A stretch of 64,000 nucleotides of DNA, from assembly GCF_900103505.1 (NCBI RefSeq), contig NZ_FNIA01000003.1, forward strand, positions 1 through 64,000, written 5' to 3'. Positions 9,242 through 16,223 of this stretch are shown in pieces; positions within the stretch are counted from its first letter, which is position 1, and the number at the start of each line of letters is the position of its first letter. The position numbers and the translations under genes are program-made. The notes beneath the pieces were generated by a model. The model saw nothing but the letters and a program-made list of their open reading frames with translations, did no database searches and was not told where the DNA came from. Source of the stretch: Haloarchaeobius iranensis (lineage in GTDB: Archaea > Halobacteriota > Halobacteria > Halobacteriales > Natrialbaceae).

Positions 9242-10365
9242 CCGCGAGTCGGCTCCGGCAACGGCCCCTCGTACCCGTCGGGCACGTAGGGACAGAGGGG
9301 GTCACTCTCCAGCGGGTCGTCAGTGTGGGCGTACGCTCGGGAGCGGCTGCCACCGCAGACGGCTCGGAACTCGCACGCGCCACACTTCCCGCGGAGCGCG
9401 TCGGCGTCCCGGAGTCGTTCGAACAGCGGCGCGTCCCGGTAGATGTCGACGACGCTCTCGTCGCGGACGTCGCCCGCCGGCTCTGGCAGGAACCCGGAGG
9501 GGTACACCTCGCCGACGTGACTGACGAACGCGAAGCCGTCCCCGGCGGTGATGCCGGTCCGGCGGCCGATACCAGCCGGTGGGCCGTCGCCACGGCTGGA
9601 CGGTGCCCCGTCGCTGCCGTCACCCGGCGCACCACCAGTACCGTCGCCCTGGCGCCGCTGGAGTCCGACCCGGCGGTACTGGGGTGCCTCGGTCGTCTTG
9701 ACGCCGAAGTCGGCGTCCTCGCGGACGTCGTGGAGCCAGCCCATCACGCGGTCTGCCCGCTGGGGCGGGACGGGGTCGAGGAGCCGCCCCCGCCCGACCG
9801 GGACGAGGAAGAACACCGACCAGAGGACGGCCCCGAGTTCGTCGACCAGGTCGCGGACGGCCGGGAGCTCCGCGACGGTGTCGGCACAGACCGTGGTGTT
9901 CACCTGGAGCGGAAGGCCGGCCTCGCGGGCCTGACGCGCCGCGCGGACCGTCGACTCGAAGCTCCCCGACTCGCCACGGAAGGCGTCGTGGGCGGCGGCC
10001 GAGCCGCCGTCGATGCTCAGTGCGAGCCGTCGGAGCCCGGCGTCCGCGAGGTCGTCGAGCCGGTCGCGGGTGAGCGAGCTGGTGCCGCTGGGCGTCATCG
10101 TCATCCGGAGGCCCTGCTCGGTGCCGTAGTCGACGAGGTCGACCGCGTCGTCGCGGGCGAGTGGGTCGCCGCCGGAGAGGACGACGATCTGTCCGTCGGC
10201 GAACCCGCGGGCCTCGTCGAGGAGCTGTCGCCCCTCGGTCGTCGTCAGCTCGTCCGGGTGACGGCGTGGCTGTGCGTCTGCACGGCAGTGCTCGCAGGCC
10301 AGCTCGCACGCCTGGGTCAGCTCCCAGACGAGCACGAAGGGCCGTTCGTCCGTATCGACGTGCAT
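9238..10365 (-). CDS. Radical SAM/SPASM domain protein
   Basis: 375-aa radical S-adenosylmethionine enzyme. The [4Fe-4S] motif CxxxCxxC is intact at Cys20, Cys24 and Cys27 (TQACELACEHCRADAQP). It is followed by VVLSGGDPLARDD, the GGE-like SAM-binding strand, and LSIDGG. The C-terminus has a SPASM-type cluster region (GKCGACEFRAVCGG, then a Cys near LCPYVP) for an auxiliary Fe-S centre. Similar proteins include NirJ/AhbD heme-modifying enzymes and peptide-modifying maturases (the TIGR04053-like group). About residues 245-280 are a Gly/Asp-rich insertion. It starts 2 nt after the stop of the CGCGG protein and overlaps the next gene, so it is in one operon with both. Confidence 0.85.
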   Translation of the reverse strand: MHVDTDERPFVLVWELTQACELACEHCRADAQPRRHPDELTTTEGRQLLDEARGFADGQIVVLSGGDPLARDDAVDLVDYGTEQGLRMTMTPSGTSSLTRDRLDDLADAGLRRLALSIDGGSAAAHDAFRGESGSFESTVRAARQAREAGLPLQVNTTVCADTVAELPAVRDLVDELGAVLWSVFFLVPVGRGRLLDPVPPQRADRVMGWLHDVREDADFGVKTTEAPQYRRVGLQRRQGDGTGGAPGDGSDGAPSSRGDGPPAGIGRRTGITAGDGFAFVSHVGEVYPSGFLPEPAGDVRDESVVDIYRDAPLFERLRDADALRGKCGACEFRAVCGGSRSRAYAHTDDPLESDPLCPYVPDGYEGPLPEPTRG

Positions 10366-10367
10366 GG

Positions 10368-10700
10368 TCAGGCGTCGTCGTCGGGCGTCCAGTCGTCCTC
10401 GAGGTGGACCCGGGTGACGTGGCCCCCGCAACCGCACTGTTCGACGTACTCCCAGCTGGCGGCGTCGCCGACCGCCTCCGCGAGCGCGTCGAACAGGTAG
10501 CGCTCCGGGTGGCCGCAGTCGCCGTGGGTCACGAGGTTGACGTGGAATCCCGGCCGGGTTGCCGCGATGGCGGCCAGGGCGTCGTCCACGACCGACGCCG
10601 GGCTGTCGGCGTACTCGGGCTGCTCCAGGTTGACCGACCAGGAGCCTTCGTGTGCTGGACCGTCCGCGGGTTCCGTATCGTCGTGTGAGACACTCGGCAT
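10368..10700 (-). CDS. CGCGG-motif small protein, candidate radical-SAM substrate
   Basis: 110 residues. Near the C-terminus it carries CGCGG at residues 89-93 (VEQCGCGGHVTRVHLEDD), with another Cys at 62 (HGDCGHPERYLFDALAEAVG). I recall an NCBI family of haloarchaeal CGCGG proteins described as putative radical-SAM-modified RiPP-like products; this should be confirmed by a profile search. The gene is first in the operon, 2 nt ahead of the radical SAM/SPASM gene, which fits a precursor/maturase pair. An alternative is a metal- or sulfur-carrying protein using its Cys residues. The start at 10700 is fixed by the palindrome 38 bp upstream. Confidence 0.75.
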   Translation of the reverse strand: MPSVSHDDTEPADGPAHEGSWSVNLEQPEYADSPASVVDDALAAIAATRPGFHVNLVTHGDCGHPERYLFDALAEAVGDAASWEYVEQCGCGGHVTRVHLEDDWTPDDDA

Positions 10701-10738
10701 ACCAGACAGTGGGGGCGGAACTGCCGAAACAGGAGTCC

Positions 10739-10750
10739 CGAACATGTTCG
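10739..10750. promoter_or_regulatory. CGAAC-NN-GTTCG palindrome driving the CGCGG-radical SAM operon
   Basis: CGAACATGTTCG, a fully symmetric 12-mer, 38 bp upstream of the ATG at 10700 on the minus strand. It lies only 13 bp from the divergent copy at 10764. Confidence 0.75.
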
Positions 10751-10763
10751 CACGCTCTACGAC

Positions 10764-10775
10764 CGAACGTGTTCG
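10764..10775. promoter_or_regulatory. CGAAC-NN-GTTCG palindrome upstream of DUF2249 gene
   Basis: CGAACGTGTTCG, both 5-bp arms perfect, 38 bp before the ATG at 10814. With the site at 10739 it makes a divergent promoter region with one site per direction. Confidence 0.75.
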
Positions 10776-10813
10776 GCGACACCGCCCAGTGTGACCGGAC
10801 CGAACTCTCGGGC

Positions 10814-11071
10814 ATGGACGCCGAGACACTCCGTGCGGCGACGACCGCACCGGCGGACAGATCGTGTGAACTGCTCGACGCGCGCGAGCTCCCGCCACCG
10901 GAGCCGCTCCAGCGGACGCTCGAGTGGGCCGCCGACGCGAACGGCGCGGTGCTCGTACAGGTGAACGACCGCGCACCGCAGCATCTCTACCCGCGGCTGA
11001 CCGAGCGCGGCTTCGAGTACGACACGGCGGAGACCGACGACGGTGTCGTCACCGCCGTCTGGCAGGAGTGA
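10814..11071 (+). CDS. DUF2249-family protein 1
   Basis: 85-aa small soluble protein. LLDARELPPPEPLQRTLEWAA followed by VLVQVNDRAPQHLYPRLTERGFEYDT is the DUF2249 pattern: a D-x-R strand, a helix, then a strand with NxxxPxxL and the RGFEY turn, a TusA-like alpha/beta fold. The family is common in denitrifying archaea and bacteria beside nitrite and NO reductase genes. Its biochemistry is not established as far as I know. It is divergent from the CGCGG operon and convergent with the next DUF2249 gene. Confidence 0.82.
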   Translation: MDAETLRAATTAPADRSCELLDARELPPPEPLQRTLEWAADANGAVLVQVNDRAPQHLYPRLTERGFEYDTAETDDGVVTAVWQE

Positions 11072-11095
11072 ACCGGCGGCCCGACTGCCTCGTCG

Positions 11096-11329
11096 CTACT
11101 TCTTCGGGAGGGTCGCGATGAACTCGTCGTCGGCGACGCGGTCGACGGTGTAGGCGTCGGCGTCGAACGACTCGACCTCGGCCTGGAACTCGTAGAACAG
11201 CGGCTTCGGGTCGTGGTCGTTGACGAGCGTCAGCGCCTCGCCCGGTTCGAGGGCCTCGAAGGCGTCGTGTATCTCGGGGTGTCGCTGCTGGGGTGGCAGG
11301 TCGCGAACGTCGATCTGGTTCTCGGGCAT
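11096..11329 (-). CDS. DUF2249-family protein 2
   Basis: 77 aa: IDVRDLPPQQRHPEIHDAFEALEPGEALTLVNDHDPKPLFYEFQAE, the clearest DUF2249 signature of the three copies (DVRxLPPxxRHxxI...DHxPxPLxYxF). The start at MPENQIDVRDL is chosen because the palindrome at 11369-11380 lies 39 bp upstream; the frame continues upstream only across that site. It ends 24 nt from the convergent copy at 10814-11071. Probably a small sulfur- or metal-handling protein, unproven. Confidence 0.85.
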   Translation of the reverse strand: MPENQIDVRDLPPQQRHPEIHDAFEALEPGEALTLVNDHDPKPLFYEFQAEVESFDADAYTVDRVADDEFIATLPKK

Positions 11330-11368
11330 CGGGTGGAGGTAGCGTCGGTGTGGGCGTGGGCCTTGGCC

Positions 11369-11380
11369 CGAACACGTTCG
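11369..11380. promoter_or_regulatory. CGAAC-NN-GTTCG palindrome upstream of DUF2249 gene 2
   Basis: CGAACACGTTCG, perfect arms, 39 bp from the ATG at 11329 on the minus strand. Confidence 0.72.
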
Positions 11381-11405
11381 CACGACAACGTCGCTCCAGC
11401 CGCGG

Positions 11406-12713
11406 TCACTCTACGCGCACGCGGACGGTGTAGTCCAGCGTCCCCTCCTCTCCCTCGCTCGGGGCGCTGACCCCGACGCTGTCGTCGAGCACGTACTCGC
11501 CGGACTCGATGTCCGGTGCGACCTGGAACGTTCGGGAGACGGTGCCGTCGGCTTCGATCTCCGTCGCCAGCCCGATGCTGTTGACGGCCGTGACCGACCG
11601 CCCCTCGGTGTGGACGTGGTCGCTCTCCTCGTAGGCGTCCGTCCAGAGCAGCGACCGTCGGTCACCGTCCGCGGCGCGGAGCGAGAGGACGCCGAACGGT
11701 GCGGGCGCGCCGCTCGTGACGGAGACGGCTCCGTCGGCGTCGTTCCGGAGGGCGAGTCGGAGAGTCGGCCCGTCCTTGCCCTCATCGGCGGTCGCGTCCA
11801 GCGTCACGGGCAGCGGCTCGCGGTTCTCGATGTACGTCGTGTAGAAGCGCCCGTCGAGGTAGACGTAGTCGTGTTCGTCGAGCCCGGCGAGCAGTCCCTC
11901 GGGCGGGTCGTCGAGCGAGTAGACGCCCGAGGCCTCGCCCGCCTCGCGGAGGACCTCGCGGACGGCGGGGCGGGCGTCTTTGGCGTCCCACACCGCGCCG
12001 TCGGCGATTTCGGAGGCGGAGACCGCTGTCGCGGTGACGGTGTAGGGTGGTGCCGCGTCGACCGTCGCGAGCGTGAGACGGACGGTCTCGCCCCGGTAGT
12101 CGACGGCGTCGTAGTCGTCGAGGAACGAGTCGAGGCTCGGCCAGACGTACGGCGTCTCGAACCCCCCGTCGAGGGCGACGCGAGCGAGGCCGGAGAAGAC
12201 GACGCCCTCGTGGGTGACCGCGGCCTCGTACTCCTCGTAGCTGGCGACCGAGTCGACCTGGCTCCTGTCGACCCGGTCCGCCGTGATCACGGACGTCGGC
12301 AGGGTGTGTTCGAGCTCGTAGTAGCTGTCGTCGCTCCTGACGTATCGAGTGTTCGCGACGAACTGCCGGAGCCAGGCGGGCCGTTCGTCGGTCTCGTAGC
12401 CGCCGTCGATGGCCTGTTCGACGACGGTCCGCTCGGGGTCGTCGAACTCCGAGAGGGGTGTCGGCTGGATACCCGGCCCGGTGCCGAGGTCGTTCAGCCG
12501 GAGCACGTACTGGTCGGTGCTCACGGACAGGACCGTGAGCCTCGACGCATCTGAGGAGTCGTCCGCGTCAGTCCTCCCGTCCGTCGCGGTCGGCGTGGCC
12601 GTCCGGCCGGCGGTCTCCGTCGGGTTGCCTGAGGAGAGCGAGTCGGTACAGCCGGCGAGGAGGCCGCCGAGTGCGGTCGTCGGGAGGAGCTTCAGGGCGT
12701 CTCGACGTTGCAT
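11406..12713 (-). CDS. Exported lipoprotein, uncharacterised
   Basis: 435 aa starting MQRRDALKLLPTTALGGLLAGC: a twin-arginine signal (QRRDALKLL) followed by a lipobox (LLAGC), then a Thr/Asp/Ser-rich linker. The mature part is mixed alpha/beta with no domain I recognise. It includes repeated phrases on parsing (LTVLSVSTDQYVLRLNDLGTGPGIQPTPL, EYEAAVTHEGVVFSGLARVA) and ends in a beta-rich segment (EGTLDYTVRVRVE). The start is chosen by the signal peptide; the open frame runs upstream another 244 codons opposite the tenA gene and is not real. I saw no block palindrome within 100 bp upstream. Confidence 0.75.
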   Translation of the reverse strand: MQRRDALKLLPTTALGGLLAGCTDSLSSGNPTETAGRTATPTATDGRTDADDSSDASRLTVLSVSTDQYVLRLNDLGTGPGIQPTPLSEFDDPERTVVEQAIDGGYETDERPAWLRQFVANTRYVRSDDSYYELEHTLPTSVITADRVDRSQVDSVASYEEYEAAVTHEGVVFSGLARVALDGGFETPYVWPSLDSFLDDYDAVDYRGETVRLTLATVDAAPPYTVTATAVSASEIADGAVWDAKDARPAVREVLREAGEASGVYSLDDPPEGLLAGLDEHDYVYLDGRFYTTYIENREPLPVTLDATADEGKDGPTLRLALRNDADGAVSVTSGAPAPFGVLSLRAADGDRRSLLWTDAYEESDHVHTEGRSVTAVNSIGLATEIEADGTVSRTFQVAPDIESGEYVLDDSVGVSAPSEGEEGTLDYTVRVRVE

Positions 12714-12830
12714 GGGTCGTCGTTGAACGGGTCGGACCAAAATCCCCCGCCAAGCTGAAACGACGATTACAGTGCCAACAACTCGGTTGTATTCGTAACT
12801 TATATAGCGCTCTCGTCCGGTTGCAGTGCC

Positions 12831-13490
12831 ATGGCATTCAGCGACGAACTGCTCGAGGCGGGCGAGCACATCTGGACCGCACAGTACGAGCACCCGTTCG
12901 TGGCCGAACTCGCGGATGGGACGCTCGACGAGGCGGCGTTCCGCCACTGGGTCGAGCAGGACTACCGGTACCTCCTCGACTACGCCCGGACCTTCGCCAT
13001 CGCGGGGACGAAGGCCCGCGACGAGCCGACGATGGCACATCTGCTCGGTGTCGCACACACGGTACTCGACGACGAGATGGACCTCCACCGCGAGTTCGCC
13101 CAGCGGTACGACCTCACGCCCGGCGACCTCGAGACAGTCCGGAAGTCCCCGACCTGCGTCGCGTACACGAACTACCTCGTCAGGACGGCACACGAGGGCT
13201 CCGTCGCCGAGATAGCCGCGGCCATCTACCCCTGCGGGCAGGGCTACCTCGACGTCGCCCGTCACATGGCCGACCGGATGGACGGGGAGCACCGCTACAC
13301 GCCGTTCGTCGAGAAGTACACGAGCGACGAGTTCGCCGAGGCCGTCGGCTGGATGCGCGAGCTCGTCGACCGCTGCGGCGAGCGCTATCCCGGTGAGCAC
13401 GACGCGATGCGCGAGGCGTTCCTCACGAGTGCCCGGCTCGAGCACGCATTCTGGGAGATGGCCTACACCCAGGAGGGCTGGGCGGTCTGA
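12831..13490 (+). CDS. tenA: TenA-family protein (thiaminase II / aminopyrimidine aminohydrolase)
   Basis: 219-aa helical heme-oxygenase-fold protein. TenA enzymes hydrolyse aminopyrimidines in thiamine salvage. Family features are present: HPFVAELADGTL near the start, VEQDYRYLLDYAR (active-site Asp44), the catalytic-type Cys at 135 in IYPCGQGYLDVARHM, and a C-terminal Glu in ARLEHAFWEMAY. A strong TATA box (TTATATA at 12800-12806) sits 25-31 nt before the ATG, so the gene is leaderless and has a different promoter type from the denitrification genes. No thi box was identified. Confidence 0.9.
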   Translation: MAFSDELLEAGEHIWTAQYEHPFVAELADGTLDEAAFRHWVEQDYRYLLDYARTFAIAGTKARDEPTMAHLLGVAHTVLDDEMDLHREFAQRYDLTPGDLETVRKSPTCVAYTNYLVRTAHEGSVAEIAAAIYPCGQGYLDVARHMADRMDGEHRYTPFVEKYTSDEFAEAVGWMRELVDRCGERYPGEHDAMREAFLTSARLEHAFWEMAYTQEGWAV

Positions 13491-13514
13491 GCACCGGGAG
13501 GGAGCAGCTCGCGG

Positions 13515-13934
13515 TCAGTACTCCGGCCGCTGGGCGCGGACGAGGTCGGCGAGGTGCTGTTGCTCGTCGGCGAGGAGTTCGGTCAGGTCGTCGGCGGTGA
13601 TGATTCCCTCGAGGGACTCCCCGTCACAGACCGGCAGGCGACGCACCCCGTTTTCGGCCATCGTGGTGGCCGCCTCGTAGAACCCGGCCCCGAGCTGGAC
13701 CGTACAGAGGTCCTCGGACATCACGTCCGTCGCGGTCAGGTCGGTCGGGTTGCGCGCCGCGGCGAGGACCCGCACCGTCAGGTCCCGGTCGGTGACGAGG
13801 CCGACGGGTGAATCGTCTCGCGTGACGACGATGCTCCCGACCGATTCCTCGTCCATCGTCGCCGCGAGCGTTTCGACCGGTGTGTCCGGTGTGGCGGTCA
13901 CGACGTCGCTTCTTGCTAGGTCTTCGATTGGCAT
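13515..13934 (-). CDS. Two-CBS-domain protein
   Basis: 139 aa made of a CBS pair: residues about 7-60 (DVVTATPDTPVETLAATMDEESVGSIVV, VGLVTDRDLTVRVLAA) and 70-130 (VMSEDLCTVQLGAGFYEAATTMAENGVRRLPVCD, GIITADDLTELLADE). CBS pairs bind adenosyl nucleotides and usually regulate a partner. It stands alone, convergent with tenA. A TATA-like CTTTATGC lies about 35 nt upstream on the minus strand. Confidence 0.88.
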   Translation of the reverse strand: MPIEDLARSDVVTATPDTPVETLAATMDEESVGSIVVTRDDSPVGLVTDRDLTVRVLAAARNPTDLTATDVMSEDLCTVQLGAGFYEAATTMAENGVRRLPVCDGESLEGIITADDLTELLADEQQHLADLVRAQRPEY

Positions 13935-14041
13935 TGTTTCTCCCCTCTGACCAGGACTACGCGGAGAACCGCATAAAGAATTGTTATGGTTCTCGGTTCG
14001 GGGGAACGTCGTCGGGAGTCCCACTCGACCCGGACCGACCG

Positions 14042-14269
14042 TCAGACCGCCTCGATGGCGACGTGCCACTCGTCGGGTGCGACCCGTTCCGTCTCGTACT
14101 CGAAGCCGCGCCGGTCGAGAACGTCGTACAGCGGTACCGGTTCGAAGGCGTTCACGAGCAGCAGGCGCTCGCTGCCCGAGAGCGCGGCGAGGGCGTCGTC
14201 GATGTGGTCGAACGGCTGGCCGTCGGCGTCACGCACGTCGAGTACCTGGGTGGCGTCGTCGGTGTGCAT
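14042..14269 (-). CDS. DUF2249-family protein 3
   Basis: 75 aa: VLDVRDADGQPFDHIDDALAALSGSERLLLVNAFEPVPLYDVLDRRGFEYETERVAPDEWHVAIE. It has the family layout (LDVR strand, helix, LLVNxFxPxPLYxxL, RGFEY). Copy 1 is closer to it than copy 2 by eye because both share RGFEYxT. The start at 14269 is supported by a palindrome 37 bp upstream. It is divergent from the regulator at 14384. Confidence 0.8.
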   Translation of the reverse strand: MHTDDATQVLDVRDADGQPFDHIDDALAALSGSERLLLVNAFEPVPLYDVLDRRGFEYETERVAPDEWHVAIEAV

Positions 14270-14306
14270 ACCGGTCGTTCGTGGTCCCGGAGGGTGGGCG
14301 TTCTCC

Positions 14307-14318
14307 CGAACGGGTTCG
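14307..14318. promoter_or_regulatory. CGAAC-NN-GTTCG palindrome upstream of DUF2249 gene 3
   Basis: CGAACGGGTTCG, perfect arms, 37 bp from the ATG at 14269 on the minus strand. Confidence 0.72.
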
Positions 14319-14326
14319 GGACTGTC

Positions 14327-14338
14327 CGAACATGTTCG
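14327..14338. promoter_or_regulatory. CGAAC-NN-GTTCG palindrome upstream of the HTH regulator
   Basis: CGAACATGTTCG, fully symmetric, 45 bp before the ATG at 14384. It may mean that the regulator gene is itself part of the regulon. Confidence 0.7.
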
Positions 14339-14383
14339 GGAACACTGATTGGGGTGTGTCCCGACTACGTTGAGATAAGAACC

Positions 14384-15034
14384 ATGCCACGCGCAGAACT
14401 CACCCTCACCGTCCCGGACGGGGTCTGGATCGGCGACATCTCGCGGGACCATCCCGAGGCACGCTTCCGGATTCTCGCCGCCCTCACTGACGACGACGCG
14501 GGGGTCGGGCTGGCGGAGGTCATCGCGACCGACCTCCCACCAGTTATCACGGCGATCGACGCCGACGAGACGGTCACCGAACTCGAGATACTGCAGGCCG
14601 ACGACGGGAAGGCACTGGTCCAGTTCGAGACCACGACACCGTTTCTCCTGCTCCCGGTGCAGGGCTCCGGCGTCCCGCTGGAGCTGCCGTTCACCCTGGA
14701 GAACGGCAAGGCGGAGTGGGAGATAACCGCGCCACAGCACCGTCTCTCCGCGCTCGCCGAGCAGCTGGACACGTTCGGCATCCCCTACACCGTCGAGCAG
14801 GTGAGCCAGCGGGTCGAACCCGAGCGCCTGCTCACCGACAGCCAGCTCCGACTGCTGCTGGCCGCCGTCGACTGCGGTTACTACGACACCCCACGGGAAT
14901 GCTCCCTCACCGAACTCGCCGAGAGGATGGGGATGGCGAAGTCGACCGCCTCGGAGACGCTGCACAGAGCTGAGGAAGCCGTCGTCAAGCGGTTCGTCGA
15001 GGACGCGAACGAGGACGTACTACTCGAGCACTGA
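14384..15034 (+). CDS. Bat/DmsR-type HTH_10 transcription regulator
   Basis: 216 aa with the usual layout of haloarchaeal HTH_10 regulators (bacterio-opsin activator, DmsR and NarO type). There is an N-terminal sensor-like alpha/beta domain and a C-terminal helix-turn-helix. The latter begins LLTDSQLRLLLAAVDCGYYDTPRECSLTELAERMGMAKSTASETLHRAEEAVV, the diagnostic motif. The N-terminal domain lacks the cluster of cysteines described for NarO; the only Cys residues are the two in the HTH region, so it is not an obvious oxygen sensor of that type. It sits amid ten or more copies of one palindrome and has one in its own promoter, making it a good candidate for the protein that reads them, though not proven. 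Confidence 0.85.
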   Translation: MPRAELTLTVPDGVWIGDISRDHPEARFRILAALTDDDAGVGLAEVIATDLPPVITAIDADETVTELEILQADDGKALVQFETTTPFLLLPVQGSGVPLELPFTLENGKAEWEITAPQHRLSALAEQLDTFGIPYTVEQVSQRVEPERLLTDSQLRLLLAAVDCGYYDTPRECSLTELAERMGMAKSTASETLHRAEEAVVKRFVEDANEDVLLEH

Positions 15035-15040
15035 TCGACC

Positions 15041-15442
15041 ATGAGTCAGGACAGCCTCGCTGTCGATAGCGACAGCCACGGACAGCCGGACCCCCGGGAC
15101 GTCGTCGGCGCACTCGCGGACGACGACTGCCGAACAATCGTCGAGTTCCTCGACGACCCCGCCACGGCCGGCGAGGTCGCCGACGGAGCCGGGGTCCCGC
15201 TCTCGACGACCTACCGGAAGCTCGACCGGCTGGTCGACGCCGGGCTGGTGACCGAGCGGACGGACGCGCTCCGCCGCGGCCAGCCGACGACGCGGTACCG
15301 CCGGGCGTTCGAATCGGTCCGGGTCGAGGCCGGCGACGGTGGGTCGCTCGATGCCGTCGTGGAGCAGCGGTCGACGGCGGCCGACGAGCGGCTCGAGGAC
15401 CTCTGGACCGAACTCCGGATGGAGACCAGCGGCGGGACGTAG
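15041..15442 (+). CDS. Winged-helix DNA-binding protein (ArsR/HTH_20-like)
   Basis: 133 aa. DPRDVVGALADDDCRTIVEFLDDPATAGEVADGAGVPLSTTYRKLDRLVDAGLVTERTD is a winged helix-turn-helix of the haloarchaeal ArsR-like type, with a basic wing (RRGQPTTRYRRAF). It begins 6 nt after the stop of the HTH_10 regulator, so the two are surely co-transcribed. In haloarchaea such a pair often sits beside halocyanin or nitrite reductase genes. Ligand unknown; Cys30 (DDDCRT) is the only cysteine. Confidence 0.83.
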   Translation: MSQDSLAVDSDSHGQPDPRDVVGALADDDCRTIVEFLDDPATAGEVADGAGVPLSTTYRKLDRLVDAGLVTERTDALRRGQPTTRYRRAFESVRVEAGDGGSLDAVVEQRSTAADERLEDLWTELRMETSGGT

Positions 15443-15472
15443 CAGCGAGAAGCGGCTAGCCGGTATCGGCCG

Positions 15473-16003
15473 TCACTCGACGACGACTGCGCCTTTCATT
15501 CCCATCCGCTCGTGCGGCGTGCAGACGTACTTGAACGTCTCCGACGAGTCGAAGGCGTGTTCGAACGTGTGCCCCGGGCTCCCGACGAGGTCGCTCTCGA
15601 AGCTCCCGCCCTCGGCGACGACGTTGTGGCTCCCGCCGTCGCCGGTCCACTCCCAGACGACCGTCGTCCCGCTGTCGACGCGAATGGCCGGCGGGGAGAA
15701 CGCGAACGCGCCGCCGTTGCCCTGTGCACCGACGGTCACCGTCACCTCGGACTCGCCGGTGTGGTCGGCGACCGCGTCGAAGTTGCCGACGTTGTCGAAC
15801 CAGCCGCCGAAGTCGGTCCCGCCGCCACCGCCGTTCGAATCGTCGCCACCACCGCCACCGCCGCTCGTCTCGTCGCCGCCGTCGTCGCCCCCGTCGCTCG
15901 GGCCGTCGCTCCCGCCTAGACAGCCGGCGACGGCGGATAGTGCGGTCACGGCCGCAGTGGTCTTCACGAACGTCCGTCGGTCGAGTCTCGTATCGCGTGA
16001 CAT
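15473..16003 (-). CDS. Halocyanin (blue copper lipoprotein)
   Basis: 176 aa. Tat signal (LDRRTFVKTTAAV) and lipobox (SAVAGC, Cys28), a Gly/Asp/Ser linker to about residue 65, then a plastocyanin-fold domain. Copper ligands: His126 (GSHNV), Cys161 and His164 (YVCTPHERMGM), and Met167 or 169. Membrane-anchored electron carrier outside the cell; the setting next to norB and nirK suggests it brings electrons to the nitrite reductase. Start is at MSRDTRLDRR; a GTG 24 nt upstream is also possible. The palindrome at 16071 is 67 bp upstream. Confidence 0.92.
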   Translation of the reverse strand: MSRDTRLDRRTFVKTTAAVTALSAVAGCLGGSDGPSDGGDDGGDETSGGGGGGDDSNGGGGGTDFGGWFDNVGNFDAVADHTGESEVTVTVGAQGNGGAFAFSPPAIRVDSGTTVVWEWTGDGGSHNVVAEGGSFESDLVGSPGHTFEHAFDSSETFKYVCTPHERMGMKGAVVVE

Positions 16004-16070
16004 CACAGGCTGAGGTTGCGTACTCACCGGTATAGACGTCGCTCAGATTCCAAGGCGGCAGGAAGCCCTC

Positions 16071-16082
16071 CGAACACGTTCG
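16071..16082. promoter_or_regulatory. CGAAC-NN-GTTCG palindrome upstream of halocyanin gene
   Basis: CGAACACGTTCG, perfect arms, 67 bp from the halocyanin ATG (43 bp from the alternative GTG at 16027). A TATA-like TCTATACC lies between on the minus strand. Confidence 0.7.
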
Positions 16083-16144
16083 CCCGCACAACGGGACCAC
16101 AGTCACGCGGCGCGAACTGGTTCGTACCCCCCGTGTCGGGGCGA

Positions 16145-16156
16145 CGAACGTGTTCG
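16145..16156. promoter_or_regulatory. CGAAC-NN-GTTCG palindrome upstream of norB
   Basis: CGAACGTGTTCG, perfect arms, 67 bp before the norB ATG, the same distance as the divergent halocyanin site. Confidence 0.72.
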
Positions 16157-16223
16157 GCCGGGGTCCCGCGACGATGGAACGGGATTCCCGTTACAAGTGC
16201 GAGACGGCGCCACTCCCACCTGT

